Assembly (NCBI RefSeq): GCF_022179325.1
Contig: NZ_BPQQ01000039.1
Location: 1 to 38,230, forward strand
Direction of reading: 5' to 3'
From: Methylobacterium isbiliense
GTDB lineage: Bacteria > Pseudomonadota > Alphaproteobacteria > Rhizobiales > Beijerinckiaceae
DNA: 38,230 nt
How positions within the stretch are numbered: position 1 is the first letter of the stretch; each line of letters starts with the position of its first letter. The position numbers and the translations under genes are program-made. Positions 6,437 through 13,553 of the stretch are shown piece by piece. The notes beneath the pieces are model-generated. The model searched no databases and had not been told where the DNA came from. It saw nothing but the letters and a program-made list of their open reading frames with translations.

Positions 6437-7659
6437 TGCGCGCCTACTACAACGAGGTAGACCCCTATGCGGCAGCCTGGATCCGCAATCTCATCGCCGC
6501 CGGACATGTTTGCCCCGGAGACGTGGACGAGCGGGATATCCGAGATGTCCGACCCGGCGACCTCGCCGGCTACACCCGCTGCCACTTCTTCGCGGGGATC
6601 GCGGTCTGGGACTATGCTCTTGGCCTTGCTGGCTGGCCAGCCGAGCGCCCCGTCTGGATCGGCTCCTGCCCCTGCCAACCTTTCAGCAAGGCAGGCCGCG
6701 GAGAGGGGTTTGCTGACGAGCGGCACCTGTGGCCGGCTTGGCACCACCTCATCCGAGAGCGCCGCCCTGCAACGATCCTTGGAGAGCAGGTTGCGGGAGT
6801 GGATGGCCTCGCGTGGCTCGACCTTGTTTCAGCTGACATGGAGGGCGAAGGCTACGCCCTTGCGGCGGCGGATATGCCAGCTGCGGGCGTTGGCGCCCCG
6901 CATATTCGACAGCGCTTGTGGTTCGTGGCCGACGCCGTGCGCGGTCGAGCCCCTGCAGGGAGCGAAGCATCAGCGCGAGACCAGAACGCGTGCGGAGCGA
7001 GGGGGCGGATGTGCGCCGAACCTCGCGACGGCCGCCTCTTTGGCAGCATGGCCGACGCCCCAAGCGAACGATGGGACCGGAGCGAACTCTCCGGAGCGGC
7101 AGAAACAGCGCCGGCTGGAGTCCCCGAAGCGGAAGGGCGGCGGGCCGCCGGGCTTCGCGAACCTGCGGGACGCGGCGCGACTGTCGGGCTGGGCGACCCC
7201 CGCCAGTCACGAGGCCGGCGGCACGCCAGAGCAATTCTTGGCGCGCAAGGAGAGGGCGCGGGCAAACGGAGCCGAGTTGGGCGTGAGCCTGACGAGCCTG
7301 TCGATGCAGGCGCAACTCGCTTCGTGGGCCACCCCGGCGGCCAGGGATTATCGGCGCGCGAACGCAACAAGCTACGCGGAGCGCGGCGGCGGGAAGAAGG
7401 GCGAACAGCTCAACAACCAAGTGGTGATGCATGGGCCGATGTCGAGTGGCTGCCCTGCCGAGACGGAAAAGCCCGGCCAACTCAACCCGGCCTTTTCCCG
7501 CTGGCTCATGGGGCTCCCGCCCGCGTGGGACGACTGCGCGCCTACGGCAACGCGATCGTCGCGCCGCTCGCGGCCGAGTTCATCCGCGCCGTCCTCGACC
7601 TGAGCGACGGCGAGGCGCCCCGACCTGGCGCCGGCCTTCCCCTGTTCGCCGCGGAGTGA
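6436..7659 (+). CDS. C5-cytosine DNA methyltransferase (phage type)
   Basis: 407 aa, predicted to transfer a methyl group from SAM to C5 of cytosine in a specific DNA sequence. Motif I is [13 protein letters not shown] (about 50-62), motif [16 protein letters not shown] (about 77-89) with the catalytic Cys in PCQ, motif VI GEQV (about 116, with Gln where ENV is usual), motif [14 protein letters not shown] (about 158-167), and motifs [23 protein letters not shown] near the C-terminus. Residues about 170-340 form the variable target-recognition region and are poorly ordered. Start ATG at 6436 overlaps the previous stop. GC3 of the first 160 codons is only about 71% by hand count, well below the neighbours, and a long ORF in the +1 frame runs through the same DNA. 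No restriction endonuclease is adjacent, so a protective or regulatory orphan methylase is likely. Confidence 0.88.
   Translation: MRAYYNEVDPYAAAWIRNLIAAGHVCPGDVDERDIRDVRPGDLAGYTRCHFFAGIAVWDYALGLAGWPAERPVWIGSCPCQPFSKAGRGEGFADERHLWPAWHHLIRERRPATILGEQVAGVDGLAWLDLVSADMEGEGYALAAADMPAAGVGAPHIRQRLWFVADAVRGRAPAGSEASARDQNACGARGRMCAEPRDGRLFGSMADAPSERWDRSELSGAAETAPAGVPEAEGRRAAGLREPAGRGATVGLGDPRQSRGRRHARAILGAQGEGAGKRSRVGREPDEPVDAGATRFVGHPGGQGLSARERNKLRGARRREEGRTAQQPSGDAWADVEWLPCRDGKARPTQPGLFPLAHGAPARVGRLRAYGNAIVAPLAAEFIRAVLDLSDGEAPRPGAGLPLFAAE
6467..7603 (+). CDS. Nested +1-frame ORF inside the methyltransferase, W[P/A]TP-repeat protein
   Basis: 378 codons fully contained within the methyltransferase gene, read in the +1 frame. 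The ATG at 6467 is preceded by GAGGT (6454-6458) with 8 bases spacing. The protein has four regularly recurring motifs, SWPTP (153), AWPTP (194), GWATP (241) and SWATP (286), then [18 protein letters not shown] (303-320) and [16 protein letters not shown] (339-354). From 7190 to about 7530, hand-counted GC3 is about 83% in this frame versus about 59% in the methyltransferase frame, so this frame looks like the better coding frame there. From memory, similar WPTP proteins are widespread in phage genomes, but this is unchecked. Function unknown. Long open frames arise by chance at this GC, so translation needs proof. Confidence 0.5.
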   Translation: MRQPGSAISSPPDMFAPETWTSGISEMSDPATSPATPAATSSRGSRSGTMLLALLAGQPSAPSGSAPAPANLSARQAAERGLLTSGTCGRLGTTSSESAALQRSLESRLREWMASRGSTLFQLTWRAKATPLRRRICQLRALAPRIFDSACGSWPTPCAVEPLQGAKHQRETRTRAERGGGCAPNLATAASLAAWPTPQANDGTGANSPERQKQRRLESPKRKGGGPPGFANLRDAARLSGWATPASHEAGGTPEQFLARKERARANGAELGVSLTSLSMQAQLASWATPAARDYRRANATSYAERGGGKKGEQLNNQVVMHGPMSSGCPAETEKPGQLNPAFSRWLMGLPPAWDDCAPTATRSSRRSRPSSSAPSST

Positions 7660-7662
7660 GCC

Positions 7663-7893
7663 ATGCCCCGCATCTCCCTCCGCGCCGAGTCCCTGCACGA
7701 CCCCTACCTCGTCGGCAACGGCGAGTGGTGCCCCTCGTGCTGCCCGAACGGGGCGCCGCGGAGCATGAACACCCGCTGGTTCCGCCGCGGCTGCAACTCC
7801 TGCGCTGGCCGGGGCCGCATCGTCTTCACCGCCGAGGAAATCGTGGCGCGGACCGTCGCTGAGGCGCGGGCTGCGCGTGAGAGGAGCGCTTGA
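7663..7893 (+). CDS. Zinc-ribbon phage protein, 76 aa
   Basis: Two CxxC pairs, EWCPSCC (about 22-27) and GCNSCAGRGRI (about 43-53), resemble a DnaJ-like or rubredoxin-like zinc ribbon. A helical tail (AEEIVARTVAEARAARER) follows. It starts three bases after the methyltransferase stop and is coupled to the next gene (TGATG). Zinc binding is inferred from Cys spacing; function unknown. Confidence 0.65.
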   Translation: MPRISLRAESLHDPYLVGNGEWCPSCCPNGAPRSMNTRWFRRGCNSCAGRGRIVFTAEEIVARTVAEARAARERSA

Positions 7894-8162
7894 TGTCAGC
7901 CGCCCCGTTGCCCCTGCCCGACCCGATCACCGACTGGGCGCTCGCCGCCACCCCACGCCCCGACGGCGCGGTCGACCTCGTGTTCAGCCTCTCCGGCCCG
8001 GCCGGCTCGACGACGCTTTGCCTGCTGCTCTCGCGGGAGGAGGCGCGGGAGCATGCCCAGGCGGCGCTCAGGGCGGCGGGGGATGGGGCGGAGCGGACGG
8101 GGCGGCTGTTCGAGGCGACGAGCCCCACCCGCCCCAACCCGACCCTGACCGCTGTGGAGTGA
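7893..8162 (+). CDS. Hypothetical phage protein, 89 aa
   Basis: ATG at 7893 overlaps the previous stop; an adjacent TTG one codon upstream is a less likely start. The first half appears to be a beta-sandwich fragment (DGAVDLVFSLSGPAGSTTLC), followed by a helix (LSREEAREHAQAALRAAGDG). No recognised family or motif. Confidence 0.6.
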   Translation: MSAAPLPLPDPITDWALAATPRPDGAVDLVFSLSGPAGSTTLCLLLSREEAREHAQAALRAAGDGAERTGRLFEATSPTRPNPTLTAVE

Positions 8163-8167
8163 GGACG

Positions 8168-8683
8168 ATGAGCTACGTGCAGATGGATCACGCCGGCTGG
8201 GTCGAGACCAACATGGCCGCGATGCGCCTGTGCGGGCGCAAGCCGCCGCGTGGCGACATCACCCGCGGCCCCTTCGCCTGCCCGGAGAAGCTGTCGCCGT
8301 TCCAGGCCCGCGTCATGAACATCCTCGGGCTCGTCGGCGGCGGGATCTACAACGCGCCGATCCCCTGGGACGCCGTGCAATGGAAAGGGTGGGGCCCGGA
8401 CGCGATGGCCGTGCCGTGGCGCGCCTCGGCCGACCTCGCCACCTTCGACGGCCACGGGCTGACGGCACTCGTGTTCCTCTGCCACGAGGCGCGGATCCGC
8501 TGCTCGATCCGGAATCACGGCGTGAACCACCTGCTGCTGTGCTTCTGGCAGCGCGAGGCCTGCGGCGGGTCAATGCGCCGACATCCGAGCCTCGCCGAGG
8601 CGGTCGCGGCATTCCGCGCCTACCTGCCGGCCGATCACAGCATCATCCTGCCCGGCCCGGCGCCGGCCGTCGCGGCGGAGTGA
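8168..8683 (+). CDS. Conserved-looking phage hypothetical protein, 171 aa
   Basis: Start at 8168 after a purine-rich GAGTGAGGA; a longer frame from 7877 overlaps the preceding gene and is rejected. The sequence is well ordered: KLSPFQARVMNILGLVGGGI, IPWDAVQWKGW, LTALVFLCHEARIRCSIR and HPSLAEAVAAFRAYLPADHS. From memory, proteins with this layout recur in alpha- and betaproteobacterial prophages without assigned function. It may be a nucleic-acid or protein-binding adaptor, but nothing in the sequence proves it. Confidence 0.65.
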   Translation: MSYVQMDHAGWVETNMAAMRLCGRKPPRGDITRGPFACPEKLSPFQARVMNILGLVGGGIYNAPIPWDAVQWKGWGPDAMAVPWRASADLATFDGHGLTALVFLCHEARIRCSIRNHGVNHLLLCFWQREACGGSMRRHPSLAEAVAAFRAYLPADHSIILPGPAPAVAAE

Positions 8684-8688
8684 GGACG

Positions 8689-9165
8689 ATGGCTGAGGTC
8701 ATCCGCAACCGGCCGCTGGCCGAGATCCTTGCAGACTACGTCGTCGGGCCGCCGCCGCGCGCGCCGCTCAAGGCGAACGAGCACTGCCGGCACTACAGCT
8801 ACCGCAATACCGGGATCCGCGGGTTCATGCGGGGCGATCCGGGCGGCCCACAATGCGCCGTCGGGATCGACAACACCGAGCCGGGCGGGACCGCGAAGTG
8901 CATGCCGCCGCCCTACTGTGAGGGCCGGCCCTGCGGCCGCCGCGAGGAGTACACCGAGGACGAGCGCGCCGCGTGGAAGGCGCACGTCCGAAGGGCGATG
9001 GAGCGGTCGATCGTCGCCGGCTCTGCGATCCCGCGCGAGGGCGATAGCGGGGAGGTGGCCTGCCCGGCATGCGGCGAGGGCAGGATCCTATGGGCGCGGG
9101 CTCGGATCAACGGTCACCTGCACGCCACCTGCACCACCCCCCGCTGCTTCTCGGTGATGTCGTGA
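8689..9165 (+). CDS. Cys-rich phage protein with C-terminal zinc ribbon, 158 aa
   Basis: Start at 8689 after TGAGGA. The middle part carries about six Cys/His residues (NEHCRHYSYRNTG, QCAVG, KCMPPPYCEGRPCG) that could hold one or two metals. The C-terminus is a clear zinc ribbon, VACPACGEGRILWARA and NGHLHATCTTPRCFS (about 123-155), of a kind frequent in phage DNA-binding proteins. Specific function is not recognised. Confidence 0.65.
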   Translation: MAEVIRNRPLAEILADYVVGPPPRAPLKANEHCRHYSYRNTGIRGFMRGDPGGPQCAVGIDNTEPGGTAKCMPPPYCEGRPCGRREEYTEDERAAWKAHVRRAMERSIVAGSAIPREGDSGEVACPACGEGRILWARARINGHLHATCTTPRCFSVMS

Positions 9166-9175
9166 GGGCTCGCCC

Positions 9176-9433
9176 ATGACCCGCATCGCCTGCTGCGTGC
9201 CCTTCTGCCGGAAGATGATCCGGGCCGAGCAGATCGAGCCCGCCGGCCGGACCGAATGGATGTGCCGGACCCACTTCAACGCGCTGCCGGCGATCCGGCG
9301 CCGCGCCTACCGGAAGGCCTGCAAGCGGCTGGGCAGCCTCCGGGCCCTGCCCGCCGTGCGCCTGTGGCGGCGGATCCGGGCGCAGGCGATCGAGGCTGCC
9401 GCCGGCATCAAGGGAGGCGTCCGTGTCGGATGA
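9176..9433 (+). CDS. Small basic Cys-containing phage protein, 85 aa
   Basis: The N-terminal CCVPFCRK and WMCRTHF segments give C-x3-C and C-x2-H ligand pairs separated by about 20 residues, consistent with a single zinc finger. The rest is strongly basic and helical (RRRAYRKACKRLGSLRAL). Its 3' end overlaps the next gene by 11 bases. Likely a nucleic-acid-binding protein (inference). Confidence 0.6.
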   Translation: MTRIACCVPFCRKMIRAEQIEPAGRTEWMCRTHFNALPAIRRRAYRKACKRLGSLRALPAVRLWRRIRAQAIEAAAGIKGGVRVG

Positions 9434-9902
9434 ACCCCTCTACGAAATTATCAAGCAAGAGATGAGGCGTCGGATGTTCGTTGTGTTCGACCTGGATGGC
9501 ACGCTGGCCCTGACCGATCACCGGGCGCACTTCCTGGATCGGCCCGGCAAGGAGAAGGACTGGCGCGGCTTCTACGCGGCGTGCGACCGCGACGAGCCCT
9601 GCCACCCGATCATCCGCACGCTGCTCGCACTCGACGCGACCGGCGCGGAGGTCGAGATCTGGTCGGGCCGGTCCGACGAGGTGGCGGACAAGACCCGGGC
9701 GTGGCTGGACGCGCACGGGCTCGGCCACATCCCGCTCCGCACCCGCCGGGCCGGCGATTACCGCCCGGACACGGTGCTCAAGGCCGAGTGGCTCGACGAG
9801 GGCAGGACGCCGGCGCTGGTGTTCGAGGACCGGGCGAGCGTGGTCGCCATGTGGCGCTCGCGCGGGATCGTCTGCTGCCAAGTCGCGCCGGGGGAGTTCT
9901 GA
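9423..9902 (+). CDS. HAD-family polynucleotide 3'-phosphatase-like protein
   Basis: 159 aa, HAD phosphatase resembling the phosphatase domain of T4 polynucleotide kinase/phosphatase (PseT). It would remove 3'-phosphates from nucleic acid ends to allow ligation or priming. Catalytic motif I is VVFDLDGTLAL (about 20-30, nucleophile Asp in DLDGT); motif II is EIWSGRSDE (about 77-85); motif III/IV region is LVFEDRASVVAMW (about 131-143). The GYR-type signature RRAGDYRPDTVLK is typical of this subgroup. No P-loop kinase domain is present, so it is phosphatase-only. GTG at 9423 follows GGAGG (9413-9417); ATGs at 9462 and 9474 are alternatives. Confidence 0.8.
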   Translation: MSDEPLYEIIKQEMRRRMFVVFDLDGTLALTDHRAHFLDRPGKEKDWRGFYAACDRDEPCHPIIRTLLALDATGAEVEIWSGRSDEVADKTRAWLDAHGLGHIPLRTRRAGDYRPDTVLKAEWLDEGRTPALVFEDRASVVAMWRSRGIVCCQVAPGEF

Positions 9903-10195
9903 TGAGCGACCCCGCCCGCACCGCCTACGAGGCGCGCTTCCACGGCTTCACGCTTGGGCCGCGCGGCGTCGCCCCGGCCTGGGACGACCTCGGGCCGGAG
10001 GGCCAGGCGGCGTGGCAGCGGGTGGCGGAGGCGGCGATCGCGGCGGCCGTCCCGCAGTCTCTCCGTGACGCCGGGCACGCGTGCCAACGCGCGCGCCGCG
10101 GCTCATGGCAGTATGCGGACGCCTGGTTCCGCTTCCAGGCGCGGGCGGCGGCGTTCGCGTGGCGGCTGCTCGAGAGAGGCGCCGATGCTCGGTGA
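9902..10195 (+). CDS. Hypothetical phage protein, 97 aa
   Basis: ATG at 9902 overlaps the phosphatase stop. The protein is helical, with SDPARTAYEARFHGF, AWDDLGPEGQAAWQRVAEAA and an aromatic-rich C-terminus (WQYADAWFRFQARAAAFAW). From memory, short proteins with a WDxLxPEGQ(A)AW element are common in alphaproteobacterial phages, with no known role. Its 3' end overlaps the next gene by 11 bases. Confidence 0.6.
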   Translation: MSDPARTAYEARFHGFTLGPRGVAPAWDDLGPEGQAAWQRVAEAAIAAAVPQSLRDAGHACQRARRGSWQYADAWFRFQARAAAFAWRLLERGADAR

Positions 10196-10781
10196 CCTCC
10201 AGGCTCGCGACCTGTTCGGCGTCGCCTTCACCGACACCATCAAGCGGTCCGCCACGCTCTCGCGCTGCGGCACCTACCGCTACACGCTCACCCGCACGTG
10301 GGGCGAGGGCGGGCACGTGTGCTTCATCGGCCTGAACCCTTCGACGGCAGACCACCGCGTTGACGATCCCACCGTGCGGCGCTGGATCCACTTCGCCCGG
10401 GCCTGGGGCTACGGCGGCTTCACGGCCGTGAACCTCTATCCCTTCCGCTCGTCCTGCCCGGCCGACTGCCGGGCGTGGTCGCGCTGGCAGGAGAACGGGC
10501 CGGACTGGCACGCCCGCGATCAGCTCTGGGCGAACGAGAACCACGTCGTGCGGGAGGCGAAGGCCGCCGCCCTGGTGGTGGCGTGCTGGGGCGCGGGCAC
10601 GTGGGATCCCGAGTACGTCGACCACGTCTGCGAGCAGGTGCAGGAGGGCGAGGCGCCCTGGCCGGACCTGATGTGCTTCGCTCGATCGGCGGACGGCAGC
10701 CCGGTCCACCCGATGGCGCGCGGGCGTCACCGCGTGCCGGATGGTGCGCAGCCGGTGGTGTGGCGGAAGGGGGAGCGGTAG
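10185..10781 (+). CDS. DUF1643 family protein
   Basis: 198 aa. The core reads RYTLTRTWGEGGHVCFIGLNPSTADHRVDDPTVRR with GYGGFTAVNLYPFRS, the hallmark of DUF1643 proteins found in phages and bacteria. The family has no established biochemical function that I can cite; the NPSTAD and NLYPFR segments are the conserved parts, and a later GCWGAG-like segment (VVACWGAGTW) probably completes a nucleotide- or base-binding fold (inference). Start ATG at 10185 lies inside the previous gene; longer frames starting further upstream are rejected. Confidence 0.82.
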   Translation: MLGDLQARDLFGVAFTDTIKRSATLSRCGTYRYTLTRTWGEGGHVCFIGLNPSTADHRVDDPTVRRWIHFARAWGYGGFTAVNLYPFRSSCPADCRAWSRWQENGPDWHARDQLWANENHVVREAKAAALVVACWGAGTWDPEYVDHVCEQVQEGEAPWPDLMCFARSADGSPVHPMARGRHRVPDGAQPVVWRKGER

Positions 10782-10784
10782 CGC

Positions 10785-11042
10785 ATGGCCCGCGGCCACG
10801 CCGACGATCTCGCCTACGTGCCGGCGCCTCGGATTGAGGTCTCGCCGCGCCGAGGGCTGCGTCGAGAGGAGGCGGCCCGCTACGTCGGTGTGAGCCCGTC
10901 CAAGTTCGACACGATGGTGCGGGACGGCCGGATGCCGAAGCCAAAGCGCTTCGACGGGTGCGTGGTCTGGGACATCCGCCGCCTGGACTTGGCGTGGGAC
11001 GCGCTCGGTGGTGATGATGCGGAGGAGAACCCATGGGATTGA
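10785..11042 (+). CDS. AlpA/excisionase-like helix-turn-helix protein
   Basis: 85 aa. The segment GLRREEAARYVGVSPSKFD, followed by MVRDGRMPKPKRFDG and WDIRRLDLAWDAL, is the winged-helix pattern of AlpA/Xis-type DNA-binding proteins. Excisionases bend att-site DNA and steer the integrase towards excision. Its last 10 bases overlap the integrase start in another frame, the usual xis-int layout. It could alternatively be a transcriptional regulator of int. Confidence 0.72.
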   Translation: MARGHADDLAYVPAPRIEVSPRRGLRREEAARYVGVSPSKFDTMVRDGRMPKPKRFDGCVVWDIRRLDLAWDALGGDDAEENPWD

Positions 11043-12199
11043 GCGCCGTGGTCCGCATCGACCTGCCCTATGTCATCGCCGACACCGACCGGCACGGGAA
11101 CGTGCGGTACTACTTCCGCCGCCGCCCGGCGAAGAAGGTGCGCCTCCCGGACCGCCCAGGCTCACCCGCGTTCCAGCGCGCCTATGAGGCGGCGCTGTCC
11201 ACGAAGCCGGCCGAGACCGCGCCCGCGCGCGTGAAGCCTGGATCCTTCGCGGCCGTGATGCAGGCCTACCTCGCCAGCCCCGCCTACAAGAAGCTCGACG
11301 CCTCGACCCGCGGATGGCAGGCGCGCGCGCTCAAGGAGATCGCGGCCGACAAGGGCGAGCACCCGATCGCGATGATGCAACCCCGGCACGTCCGGCGCCT
11401 GCGCGACGCGAAGGCCGCAGAGACGCCGGCCGCCGCGAACACGATGCTCAAGGCGCTGCGCGCGCTGTTCCGGTGGGCGATGGAAGAGGATCTCGTCGAG
11501 GCCGACCCGACCCGCGACGTCAAGCGCGCCGCCTACGTGTCGAAGGGATTCCACAGCTGGACCCTCGACGAGGTCGAGCAGTTCGAGGCCCGGCACCCGG
11601 TCGGATCCAAGGCGCGCCTCGCGCTCGCGATCCTGCTCTACACCGCTTGCCGCCGTGAGGACGCGACGCGACTGGGCCGCCAGCACGTGAGGGGAGGGCG
11701 CCTGCGTTACGTCCAGGCCAAGAACGAGCACCGCAAGCCCGTCGAGGTGGACATCCCGCTGTTCCCCGACCTGGCCGACGCGATTGCGGGTGTGCCAGCC
11801 GGTCAGCTCACTTTCCTGATGACCGAGTACGGCAAGCCCTTCACGGTGGCCGGCTTCGGCAACCGCTTCCGGGCGTGGTGCGACGAGGCCGGCCTGCCGC
11901 ATTGCTCGGCCCATGGCCTGCGCAAGGCTACCGCGGCCCGGCTCGCGGAGCGGGGCGCGACGCCGCACGAGATCATGGCCGTGACCGGTCACCAGACCAT
12001 CGAGGAGGTGCAGCGCTACACGCGCGCAGCGCAGCGGGCGGGGCTCGCCGACCGGGCCATGGCACTCCTCGCGTGCGACGCGCCGGGTCCCACCGGGGGA
12101 GAGGGTAAAGGTCCCACCGGAGTCGAGTCTTTGAAAACAAAGGAGAATTTAGGCGCAGTGGCGCTCCCAAGGGGACTCGAACCCCTGTTTTCGCCGTGA
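11033..12199 (+). CDS. int: Tyrosine-type site-specific integrase
   Basis: 388 aa lambda-integrase-family recombinase that inserts and excises the element at the tRNA-Glu gene. An N-terminal arm-binding region is followed by a SAM-like core-binding domain (about 70-165) and a catalytic domain (about 175-345). Catalytic residues read as Arg207 in TACRRED, Lys230 in VQAKNEH, His294/Arg297 in HGLRKA, His320 in TGHQT and nucleophile Tyr329 in VQRYT. Start ATG at 11033 overlaps the xis-like gene. The last 13 codons plus stop (ALPRGLEPLFSP) are encoded by the antisense of the tRNA 3' half, and the TGA (12197-12199) overlaps the anticodon. That tail is therefore set by the attachment site rather than by integrase function. 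Confidence 0.93.
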   Translation: MGLSAVVRIDLPYVIADTDRHGNVRYYFRRRPAKKVRLPDRPGSPAFQRAYEAALSTKPAETAPARVKPGSFAAVMQAYLASPAYKKLDASTRGWQARALKEIAADKGEHPIAMMQPRHVRRLRDAKAAETPAAANTMLKALRALFRWAMEEDLVEADPTRDVKRAAYVSKGFHSWTLDEVEQFEARHPVGSKARLALAILLYTACRREDATRLGRQHVRGGRLRYVQAKNEHRKPVEVDIPLFPDLADAIAGVPAGQLTFLMTEYGKPFTVAGFGNRFRAWCDEAGLPHCSAHGLRKATAARLAERGATPHEIMAVTGHQTIEEVQRYTRAAQRAGLADRAMALLACDAPGPTGGEGKGPTGVESLKTKENLGAVALPRGLEPLFSP

Positions 12200-12200
12200 G
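12159..12200. other. Attachment-site core (tRNA 3' half)
   Basis: The 3' half of tRNA-Glu, from the anticodon through the T-arm to CCA, lies at the element-chromosome junction and is overlapped by the integrase gene. Tyrosine integrases commonly use tRNA 3' halves as attB, so the crossover probably lies here. The exact core cannot be set without the other junction. Confidence 0.6.
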
Positions 12201-12234
12201 AGGGCGACGTCCTAGACCGCTAGACGATGGGAGC
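12159..12234 (-). tRNA. tRNA-Glu (anticodon CTC)
   Basis: On the minus strand the acceptor arms GCTCCCA (12234-12228) and TGGGAGC pair, with discriminator G and an encoded CCA (12161-12159). The anticodon stem TCGCC/GGCGA encloses loop CTCTCAC, giving anticodon CTC (12200-12198). The T-loop GGTTCGAGTCC is standard. The 3' end faces the integrated element and the integrase gene overlaps it, so part of this tRNA has probably been supplied by the element after integration. Confidence 0.96.
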
Positions 12235-12328
12235 TTGCCTCAGCGATGGGCGGGGGTATAGCGACGGCGGCCGGGCTGCACAAGCCTCATTCGGCGGCGG
12301 TGCGGGGCTTTTCGCGAAGGGGGCTGGC

Positions 12329-13318
12329 GTGGGGGACGGAGAGGTGCGGCGCACGGAGCTCCCGGCGGACGGGGGCGCCGAGCGCCTCGACCGGGCGCTC
12401 GCGCGCGCATGGCCCGATCTGTCGCGCAGCCGTCTCCAGGTCCTGATCCGCGAGGGCGGCGTGACGCTCGACGGGGCCGCGATCCGCGATCCGTCGGTGA
12501 AGGTCGCGGGCGGCGCCCGCGTGGCCGTCACGGTGCCGCCGGCCGAGCCCGCCGTGCCGGAGCCGGAGGCCCGCGTCCTCGCGGTGGTCTACGAGGACGA
12601 CGACCTCATCGTCATCGACAAGCCGCCCGGCCTCGTGGTGCATCCCGCGCCGGGTCATCACAGCGGCACGCTCGTCAACGCCCTCATCGCCCATTGCGGC
12701 GCCAGCCTCTCGGGGATCGGAGGGGTGCGCCGGCCCGGCATCGTGCACCGCCTCGACAAGGACACGAGCGGCCTGCTCGTGGTGGCCAAGAACGATGCGG
12801 CCCATCTCGGGCTGACGCTGCAATTCGCCGACCACGGCGTGACGGGCCGGCTCGAACGGGCCTATCTCGCCCTCGTCTGGGGTGTGCCGGACCCGCGGAC
12901 CGGCACCATCGACGCCGCACTCGCGCGCTCGGAGCGCAACCGCGAGAAGATCGCGGTGGTGCGTCCCGAGCGGGGGCGGCGGGCGGTGACGCATTACCGC
13001 ACCGAGGCGGTGCTGGGCGAGGCCGAGCCGGTCGGGCTCCTGCGCTGCCGCCTGGAGACCGGCCGCACGCACCAGATCCGGGTGCATCTCGCCCACCGCG
13101 GGCATCCGCTGCTCGGCGACGCGACCTACGGCGCGGCCTTCCGCACCAAGGCCGCGCGCCTCTCGCCCGCGGCGCGCGAGGCCCTCGCCGCCCTCGGGCG
13201 GCAGGCGCTCCATGCGGCGATCCTGGGCTTCGTCCATCCCCGCACGAACGCCTTCCTGCGCTTCGAGAGCCCGCCCCCGCCCGACCTCGCGCGGCTCCTG
13301 GCGGCCCTCGCGCCCTGA
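12329..13318 (+). CDS. RluA/RluD-family 23S rRNA pseudouridine synthase
   Basis: 329 aa. It isomerises specific uridines in RNA to pseudouridine; the RluD branch acts on helix 69 of 23S rRNA. An S4 RNA-binding domain comes first (about 14-75: RLDRALARAWPDLSRSRLQV), then the catalytic domain with YEDDDLIVIDKPPGLVVHPA and the signature GIVHRLDKDTSGLLVVAK (about 137-154), whose Asp143 is the catalytic residue. GRTHQIRVHLAHRGHPLLGD is the conserved C-terminal motif. GTG at 12329 is chosen because GAAGGGGG precedes it and the S4 domain starts soon after; the in-frame ATG at 12227 overlaps the tRNA. RluD rather than RluC/A is likely from the S4 domain and chromosomal context. Confidence 0.88.
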   Translation: MGDGEVRRTELPADGGAERLDRALARAWPDLSRSRLQVLIREGGVTLDGAAIRDPSVKVAGGARVAVTVPPAEPAVPEPEARVLAVVYEDDDLIVIDKPPGLVVHPAPGHHSGTLVNALIAHCGASLSGIGGVRRPGIVHRLDKDTSGLLVVAKNDAAHLGLTLQFADHGVTGRLERAYLALVWGVPDPRTGTIDAALARSERNREKIAVVRPERGRRAVTHYRTEAVLGEAEPVGLLRCRLETGRTHQIRVHLAHRGHPLLGDATYGAAFRTKAARLSPAAREALAALGRQALHAAILGFVHPRTNAFLRFESPPPPDLARLLAALAP

Positions 13319-13553
13319 GCGTCCGGCGCGGCCTCGCGACATCGTGTCTCCGGTGAGAGTCGCGCATTCCGGCCGATGTGCGAATGGCAACGGACGCACC
13401 AAGCGGCGCATCGTGCGTTGTAGGGCGACGGACGCCACCGCCGCCGCGTCCCTACCCGCCGACCCCGCCCTCTGCTATACAGGCAGATCGGACGGCCGGC
13501 CGCTCGGAGGCCGTTCACGCTCGCCCGGACCGGGGAGCTTCCAGGAGGTATGA
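13319..13553 (+). promoter_or_regulatory. rpoH upstream region with candidate -10
   Basis: This 235-base gap carries no ORF of note. TATACA at 13476-13481 is the only good -10-like hexamer in a GC-rich setting; no convincing -35 sits 17 bases upstream. A strong AGGAGGT (13543-13549 area) precedes the rpoH ATG. The promoter is a guess from base composition; the ribosome-binding site is clear. Confidence 0.35.

Larger units (their letters stand above)
1..12200 (+). mobile_element. Integrase-proximal part of an integrated phage or phage-like element
   Basis: All genes from the left edge to the tRNA-Glu read rightward with almost no spacing. They include recE/recT-like recombination genes, a GcrA-like regulator, a DNA methyltransferase, an excisionase-like gene and a tyrosine integrase whose 3' end runs into a tRNA gene. 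That is the normal layout of the attachment-site end of a temperate element. No capsid, terminase, portal, tail or lysis gene is visible, and no second copy of the tRNA 3' end was seen, so the element continues beyond position 1. Whether it is a complete prophage cannot be decided here. Confidence 0.85.

Noticed and set aside
6436-7659. Restriction-modification system
   Set aside because: Neighbouring genes show no endonuclease motif; the methylase is more likely an orphan phage enzyme.
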